From Streptomyces globosus (GTDB taxonomy: Bacteria; Actinomycetota; Actinomycetes; Streptomycetales; Streptomycetaceae), in NCBI RefSeq assembly GCF_003325375.1, contig NZ_CP030862.1, forward strand, positions 2,669,501 to 2,733,500: DNA of 64,000 nucleotides. The letters are read 5' to 3'. The notes below the pieces were generated by a model that was not told where the DNA came from, did not search any database, and saw only the letters and a program-made list of their open reading frames with translations. Every line of letters starts with the position of its first letter. Positions within the stretch are counted from its first letter, which is position 1. The translations under genes and the position numbers were made by a program. Below, one piece after another: positions 58,937 through 64,000 of the stretch.

Positions 58937-61900
58937 TCAGGGGGTGGGGTTCGATGGCTGGGCGGTCAGTAGGGAGCGGAACTGCTGGTAGCCGCGGGCG
59001 GCTGCACGGTTGATGATGCCTCGGGAAAGCTCGGCGTGCGCGGGAGTTCGCAGGCCAGCGCGCAGTAGGGTGCTGATGTCGGCTTCTCGTAGGCTGGGAA
59101 GCCAGGGGTCCATGGACGGTGAGGCGAGGCATTGCTGTAGGAGGTTCAGTACCTGTCCGGTGTGATCTGCGACGATGCTCGTGAGGTAGCGGAAGACGTG
59201 TGGGTTCTTGCCGAAGGACCCAGTGGTCTGGAGGAGCTCCTGGAGTTGATCAAGGCACCAGGTGGCCGGGAATCGTCCGCTACCCACCAACGCTCCGGGG
59301 ACGTCCAGTAGCTCGCGGCGTTCTGGTGATTCGGGGCCGCCTGGGGCTCCAGCGAGAATCTTTCTCCGCCATTCCCACCAGAGGCGGACACGTTCGATGA
59401 CGGCAGCGGGGATGTCTGGACCAGCCCGGAGGCCGGAGGTGATGCTCCAGGCGAGCCGGTTGAGAGCTTCACCGCTGGAGTTGGCGTAATAGTCGCGGAT
59501 GATGCTGTCCTCGCCCTCCAGTTCAATGAGGCCGCCCCAATAGCGCACAAGGATGTCTGAGCCGAGTTTGATGCGGAGGTGTTCTTGTTGATCAGTGCCG
59601 TCTTCGGTGCGGGTGCAGGCCGCAGTACGGTACGCACTGAGGAGGAGTTCGACGGCGGGCTGGTAGTACGGTGAAGCCCCCAGGTATGCCTCCCATGCGA
59701 GACGTGCAAGCGGCTCGTTTCCTGTCAGGAGATGGGCGTGGCGATTGGCCCAGTCACGGTCGAGGTCGGTCAGTTGCGCGAACCGCTCGCCGACGACGGT
59801 GACAATCAGGCCCGCGATGGGCGAGCCAGCGAGTGACTCGGGTTCGGTCAGCTCATCCAGAACGCCGAACAGGCGACCGAAGTCGGCGTCATGAGTGCGG
59901 CGCCATCGTGCCCAAGCCACCATGGTGCGCAGCGCCTGGGCGCGAGGGTCACTCCAGTGATCGGTGTCGCTGGCGGCAGGCAGGTCGGCTGTGCGGAGCA
60001 TGACGGTGAGGGTTCGCCAGATGGCCTCGGCCAGGTCAGGTACCGGCTGTGCCGTGGGGCGGACGAGCATCTCGTACAAGAGCTGGGCGCTCTCGCGGAG
60101 GATGTCGTGGGTTCGCGGACTGGCAGACCGCTCGGTGGCAGTGGCGGCCAACTGGACAAGGGCTTCGCTGTCGAGGTCATCGCCGCGGCGGATGGCTTCG
60201 GTGAAGCCGCCGAGGGCGGCAACAAGATATGCATCGTCCAGGTCGGCGAAGAGTGCGGATCGTGAGCTGTGGGCGCGTGCCTGCTGGTTGATAGCGGCCC
60301 GCAGCTGGACCGTGAAGTCCCCTTCGGACTGTCCAGTGAACCTGTCGGCCGATGGGGTGAAGGCGCGGACGCGGGCGACGAGTTCGGTGGTGTTGAGAGC
60401 TGCCAGTTCGTCGGTGCTGACCGAACTTGGCGGGGTCCAGAAGAATGGCTCCTCGATGTCGTCGAGCGAGGCCGCCGGACCGTACTCCGTTTCGAGGCGC
60501 TGGAGATCGTTCTGCAAATCGCTTGGCAGGATTGGCCGGATCGCGGCGTAGCGCTCCCGGTGCCATGTCTCTGTGAGATGCCTCAGCCTTGTGTCGCTGA
60601 TCTCTTGGTCGGCGTATCGGCGGTGGCTTTCCTTCCATTTGTCCGTGTCAGGCCCCTCCCGGACGACCTGCACCAGAACATTGCGTTGTTCGGGTTCGAG
60701 GTGTTCGCAGCGGGCCCGGGCCAGGCGCAGCCACTCAAGTGCGAGGTCGTTGTCTCTTGCCAACTGTCGGTCGGACAGCGCCTGGTAGACCAGTGCCGGC
60801 GTGAGGTCGCCGTGATGCTCTAGCACGTGAAGACGTAGACGCCGGAAGATCAGCCACGGGTGGGCGCCGAGCACGGCGAGAACGGTGTGAAGGTCTGCTC
60901 GACCCGAGGTGAGGAGATGGCGAGCGGCGTCTCGGACTGCTGCTGTCAGGCGGGCCTCTCGCAGCTGGTAGGGGTGTGGGCGATCCTGCTCGAGAGTCGG
61001 GCAATACGTCCGGGACATGTCCAGACCCGACCGGCGTGCCGCTTCTTCAGGAGTCCCGCTCGCCCGATCTAGGAGGTCGGCAAGCATCTCCAGCCACGGC
61101 AGCCCCAGGGACTCGGTGAGGCGGGGCGCGTAGTGACCCAGGATCTGGTCGTACTCCCACTCATCAAGCCGACCGCCGCTTTGTGCCTCGTCGATCAGGG
61201 CAGCCATCAAGTCGAGTGCGGGTGCCTGATCGACGTTCTTGGCGCAGTGGGCGACGAGGGCCGCGTATCGAACTGGGTTGATCAGTTCGCGACTGCCGCG
61301 CGCTGCCGTTGCGGCCCTCGAAGCGAGCTTTGCGGCCTTGGCGGGCGGCATGCGTAGAGCTGCCTCCACCAGGTCAAGGTTGACGAACGGGTTGTCCGTC
61401 TCCGGGCTCTCTCTGGCGATAGCGAGCACCTGTGCGGGGTCGGCTTCCGCAACACGGGCGAGGTATGCCGATGCCGGCCAGCGAGGGTAGGAGACCTGGT
61501 TCCCCTCCTCGTCTACCGTCACAGGTGGGAGATCCGCGAAGAACCCCTCCTTGCGCAGCGGCCCGAGCCATGCCGGTGTGGTGAGCTGAGAAAAGAACCT
61601 TTCCCAGGTGATCTGGTTTTGAGGGAAGTCCGAACGTAGGCGCCTTGCATCCGCGTTGGAGGGCTCCGGTGTGGCGGCCAGGGCCTCCAGGCGTTCCACG
61701 GCCGCCAAGTAGTGGGCCTCGAAGGCGTCGAGGACGGCGTCGAGCATGCCTTCCAGGCCGTCGACTCGCTCAAGGATGTCTGCGTCCACCGTCTGCGGAT
61801 GTTCGAGGTTCCTCCTGTGCGCGCGTCCATGCAGTGTGCCGACTGCGTTGAGCCATGCCTTCCCTGCCCGCGATGTCTCCTCGATACGCAAGGCGGCCAG

Positions 61901-62188
61901 GATGGCCTTGACCCCGTCTCTGTGGCCGGTGCCGGTGCCCTGTTCCCGGGGGGTACGGGCCTCATCAGGAAGAAGAACGGCCCGGACTGAACTCTCCAGT
62001 TCCCTGAGCACGTGGAAGATCAGCATGGATCGGCTGTTCAGCTGGAAGTCGTGGTCGACCAAGCGGCACACGTCCTCGAACAGGGCTGCTGGGCCCGGAC
62101 CGAGATGCCGCAGTCGTTGAAGAATCCGCTCCCGACGAATGGAGCTGCTGTTATCCGCTGCGGGAAGGAAGGTTGGAGGCTCTTTCAC
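58937..62188 (-). CDS. Large helical-repeat protein of unknown function
   Basis: A 1,083-residue protein, nearly all helical, without membrane segments and without a visible Walker, nuclease or protease motif. The N-terminal part (LGPGPAALFEDVCRLVDHDF, FHVLRELESSVRAVLLPDEA, LHGRAHRRNLEHPQTVD, LEGMLDAVLDAFEAHYLAAVERL) recurs, as I recall, in a family of long uncharacterised actinomycete proteins. The rest resembles HEAT/TPR-like repeats. The segment RRNLEH would fit the R-x4-H of HEPN RNases, but this is weak. Base composition is lower in GC than the neighbours. The GTG at 62188 lacks a strong ribosome site. It stands alone between pseudogenes and an IS; a defence role is possible but unproven. 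Confidence 0.8.
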   Translation of the reverse strand: MKEPPTFLPAADNSSSIRRERILQRLRHLGPGPAALFEDVCRLVDHDFQLNSRSMLIFHVLRELESSVRAVLLPDEARTPREQGTGTGHRDGVKAILAALRIEETSRAGKAWLNAVGTLHGRAHRRNLEHPQTVDADILERVDGLEGMLDAVLDAFEAHYLAAVERLEALAATPEPSNADARRLRSDFPQNQITWERFFSQLTTPAWLGPLRKEGFFADLPPVTVDEEGNQVSYPRWPASAYLARVAEADPAQVLAIARESPETDNPFVNLDLVEAALRMPPAKAAKLASRAATAARGSRELINPVRYAALVAHCAKNVDQAPALDLMAALIDEAQSGGRLDEWEYDQILGHYAPRLTESLGLPWLEMLADLLDRASGTPEEAARRSGLDMSRTYCPTLEQDRPHPYQLREARLTAAVRDAARHLLTSGRADLHTVLAVLGAHPWLIFRRLRLHVLEHHGDLTPALVYQALSDRQLARDNDLALEWLRLARARCEHLEPEQRNVLVQVVREGPDTDKWKESHRRYADQEISDTRLRHLTETWHRERYAAIRPILPSDLQNDLQRLETEYGPAASLDDIEEPFFWTPPSSVSTDELAALNTTELVARVRAFTPSADRFTGQSEGDFTVQLRAAINQQARAHSSRSALFADLDDAYLVAALGGFTEAIRRGDDLDSEALVQLAATATERSASPRTHDILRESAQLLYEMLVRPTAQPVPDLAEAIWRTLTVMLRTADLPAASDTDHWSDPRAQALRTMVAWARWRRTHDADFGRLFGVLDELTEPESLAGSPIAGLIVTVVGERFAQLTDLDRDWANRHAHLLTGNEPLARLAWEAYLGASPYYQPAVELLLSAYRTAACTRTEDGTDQQEHLRIKLGSDILVRYWGGLIELEGEDSIIRDYYANSSGEALNRLAWSITSGLRAGPDIPAAVIERVRLWWEWRRKILAGAPGGPESPERRELLDVPGALVGSGRFPATWCLDQLQELLQTTGSFGKNPHVFRYLTSIVADHTGQVLNLLQQCLASPSMDPWLPSLREADISTLLRAGLRTPAHAELSRGIINRAAARGYQQFRSLLTAQPSNPTP

Positions 62189-62349
62189 TTGGCCATCATG
62201 CCTGCGCTTGTCGTTTGGTGGGGGCTAACGGAGTCGACCGGGGTGCTGAGGGATTGTGGCGGGGAGTGGCAAGCCTGAGGAGTCTGCCGCACGATCGGGT
62301 GAGATCCGATCTGGCAGGCTCTGTAGGGCATGTGGGAAGGGTGTCGCTG

Positions 62350-62657
62350 TGCCCGAGCCTTATCCGGAAGAGTTCCACCGGGGCGTCGTGCGGGTCCGCG
62401 CGGAACCGCGGCCCGGGTGTGATGGTCGGGCAGGTCGCCGCCGATTTCGGGGTCCACCCGACGACGTTGTGGCAATGGATGCGCCGGCGGACATCGATGA
62501 CGGGGCCAGGGCCGGGACCACCAGCCAGGAGACTACGGAACTGCGCGAGGCGCGTCGGCGGATCAGGTTGCTGGAGCAGGAGAGCGAGGTCCTGCGCTGG
62601 GCCGCGGCCTATCTGTCGCAGGCTCATCGGCCGGGAAAAGGATCTACCCGCTTGTGA
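62350..62657 (+). pseudogene. IS3 transposase orfA (frameshifted)
   Basis: The GTG at 62350 begins VPEPYPEEFHRGVVRVRAEP. The helix-turn-helix then continues in another frame (VGQVAADFGVHPTTLWQWMR) and returns to the first frame for the leucine-zipper region TTELREARRRIRLLEQESEV and LRWAAAYLSQA. Two compensating indels therefore damage the DNA-binding part. Confidence 0.75.
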
Positions 62658-63507
62658 AGGAGCTGGCCGCGGACGGAACGCCCGTCTCGGTGACGTGCCG
62701 GGTGCTGAAGCTCGCCAGGCAGCCGTACTACCGCTGGCTCGAGAAGCCGGTGCCCGACACCGTACTGGAACAGGCCTATCGCGCGGACGCGCTGTTCAGC
62801 GCCCACCGTGAGGACCCGGAGTTCGGTTACCGGTTCCTGGCCGACGAAGCACGAGGCAGCGGGGCGGTGATGGCGGACCGGACCGCGTGGCGGATTTGCC
62901 GGGACAACCGCTGGTGGAGCGTGTTCGGGAAGAAGCGCGGCCGGGGCAAGAAGGCCGGCCCGTGCACGACGATCTCGTGAGCCGCAACTTCACCGCGAGT
63001 GGCCCGAACCGGCTGTGGCTCGCCGACATCACCGAGCATGCCACCGGCGACGGCAAGCTGTACCTCTGCGCGATCAAGGACGTGTTCAGCAACAGGATCG
63101 TGGGCTACTCCATCGGCGCACGGATGAAGTCCCGCCTGGCCGTGACCGCTCTGGACAATGCCGTGGCCCGGCGTGAAAACGTCGACGGATGCATCCTGCA
63201 CAGCGATCGCGGCTCGCAATTTCGGCCCCGGAAGTTCGTCCAGGCACTCGAACGCCACCGGATGGCCGGATCGATAGGGAGAGTGGGGGCAGCCGTCGAC
63301 AACGCGGCCATGGAGTCCTTTTCAGCCTGCTGCAGAAGAACGTCCTCGACCGCCGCAGCTGGACCACCCGCGAGGAACTGCGGATCGCGATCGTGACGTG
63401 GATCGAGCGGACCTACCACCGACGCCGTCGACAAGCCGCACTCGGCCGACTGCCCCCCTGTCGAGTACGAGACCGTCATGACCACACCGGCCCTCCGGGC
63501 CGCGTGA
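62654..63507 (+). pseudogene. IS3 transposase orfB (rve/DDE, frameshifted)
   Basis: The start reads VKELAADGTPVSVTCRVLKL. The frame breaks near 62960, resumes with [19 protein letters not shown] (first catalytic Asp) and [12 protein letters not shown] (second Asp), then [13 protein letters not shown] (Glu). It breaks again near 63320 before [19 protein letters not shown], and once more near 63455 before VEYETVMTTPA. The DDE residues persist but the protein cannot be made in one piece. Confidence 0.8.
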
Positions 63508-63541
63508 CTGAACCTGTCACCCGAACCTGCACCAGACCCTT

Positions 63542-64000
63542 CCTACCAGGACCTCTCCAGGACCAACAGGTGGGTCGGTGAAACGGAACCCGTCCCATGG
63601 GCGTGAGGTCGAGCAAGACTTCAAAAGGCGATGGCCCTCTTTCCGGGTTTGGAGACGATGCGGTCGTACGAGGCGCTGGGTGATGTCGTTGCGGCTGATG
63701 TCCCGCGAAGTCGAGCCTCGTGCGCTCCCGCGTCCTCCAGCGACGACGGCTGCGTCAGAGTCCCGATGCGGTAACCGGAGGCCTACTGCAGCCTCCGGCC
63801 ACGCCGACCTTGGGACACCGGGGTGAAGCCGTGAACTTGAAGGTGCCCGTGTGGGAGATAGAGGCGGATCAGCACTTCGCCGGACCGTGCTCCCTAGCGC
63901 TGGAGCCGGGCCTGGGCGAGCACGGGTCCGACTGACCACCGCGCACAGCCCGGCGGGCCCCGCACCGGGGTCATTCCTCCATACGCTGAAGGTCGGCTGC
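63542..64000. other. No recognisable gene
   Basis: About 460 bases to the right of the IS. Open frames exist on both strands, but none has a convincing start, ribosome site or family. A short plus-strand stretch ending at 63935 (VPVWEIEADQHFAGPCSLAL) has coding-like bias and may be a gene remnant. Confidence 0.5.

Larger units (their letters stand above)
62279..63541 (+). mobile_element. Degenerate IS3-family insertion sequence
   Basis: About 1.26 kb bounded by imperfect inverted repeats: GTCTGCCGCACGATCGGGTG from 62282 and, on the opposite strand at the right end, GTCTGGTGCAGGTTCGGGTG from 63537. Inside are orfA and orfB of IS3-type transposase, both frameshifted. No clear target duplication is seen. 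The ends are approximate. Confidence 0.75.

Noticed and set aside
63517..63939. 140-residue minus-strand open frame at the right edge
   Set aside because: It overlaps the IS end, is Arg/Pro/Ser-rich and has no ribosome site or family.

Overview
The window is high-GC actinomycete DNA with strong G/C third-position bias, GTG and TTG starts, Zur boxes and DmdR/IdeR-type iron boxes. It is almost certainly from a Streptomyces chromosome: the order S14-L28 / L33-L31-CobW-S18 matches the zinc-responsive block I recall from Streptomyces coelicolor. No tRNA, rRNA or CRISPR array was seen.

Region 1 (1 to about 32,100) is most of an enediyne biosynthetic gene cluster that continues off the left edge. 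Its core is a plus-strand operon at 10139-23463: two DUF1702 (UnbL-type) genes, UnbV, UnbU, the iterative enediyne PKS (KS-AT-ACP-KR-DH-PPTase), the hotdog thioesterase, a flavin reductase and a P450. Left of it lie a second iterative type I PKS of the 6-methylsalicylate/naphthoate class (KS-AT-TH-KR-ACP) and, divergently, an aryl-CoA/AMP ligase and a truncated cation:proton antiporter. These should make, activate and perhaps export an aromatic acid side group. Right of it lie AraC-type and StrR-type regulators, then a DUF5987-like protein, a GMC oxidoreductase, an AhpD-like protein, a DinB-fold protein, an SgcJ-like protein, an NcsB1-type O-methyltransferase and a Sfp-type PPTase. The set resembles nine-membered enediyne clusters such as neocarzinostatin, maduropeptin and C-1027. 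No apoprotein or sugar genes are in view.

Region 2 (32,175-38,226) is regulatory and oxidative-stress-like. It holds an alpha/beta hydrolase, and a TetR gene overlapping a saccharopine-dehydrogenase-like gene whose promoter carries a perfect palindrome over a TATAAT box. It also has a row of three DJ-1/PfpI proteins followed by a GlxA-type AraC regulator with a fourth DJ-1 domain.

Region 3 (38,237-50,391) is a zinc-scarcity island. It contains Zur, an MFS transporter, a DUF364 protein, a PLP-dependent cysteine-synthase-like enzyme, a SAM methyltransferase, a divergent metallophore-type ABC importer, and the cysteine-poor ribosomal proteins S14, L28, L33, L31 and S18 with a CobW-like protein. 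Three Zur boxes are visible. The enzyme set looks like a small non-NRPS metallophore pathway and is the best candidate here for an under-described system. A 177-bp MITE sits at the 3' end of the PLP gene.

Region 4 (50,454-56,942) is iron-regulated. A fused adenylation / carrier / membrane acyltransferase-3 protein is divergent from a complete ferric-iron ABC transporter, with an iron box in front of each side.

Region 5 (56,989-64,000) is a worn accessory region: a hypothetical gene, a truncated gene, a NUDIX pseudogene, a lone 1,083-residue helical protein of unknown function, and a frameshifted IS3-family element.
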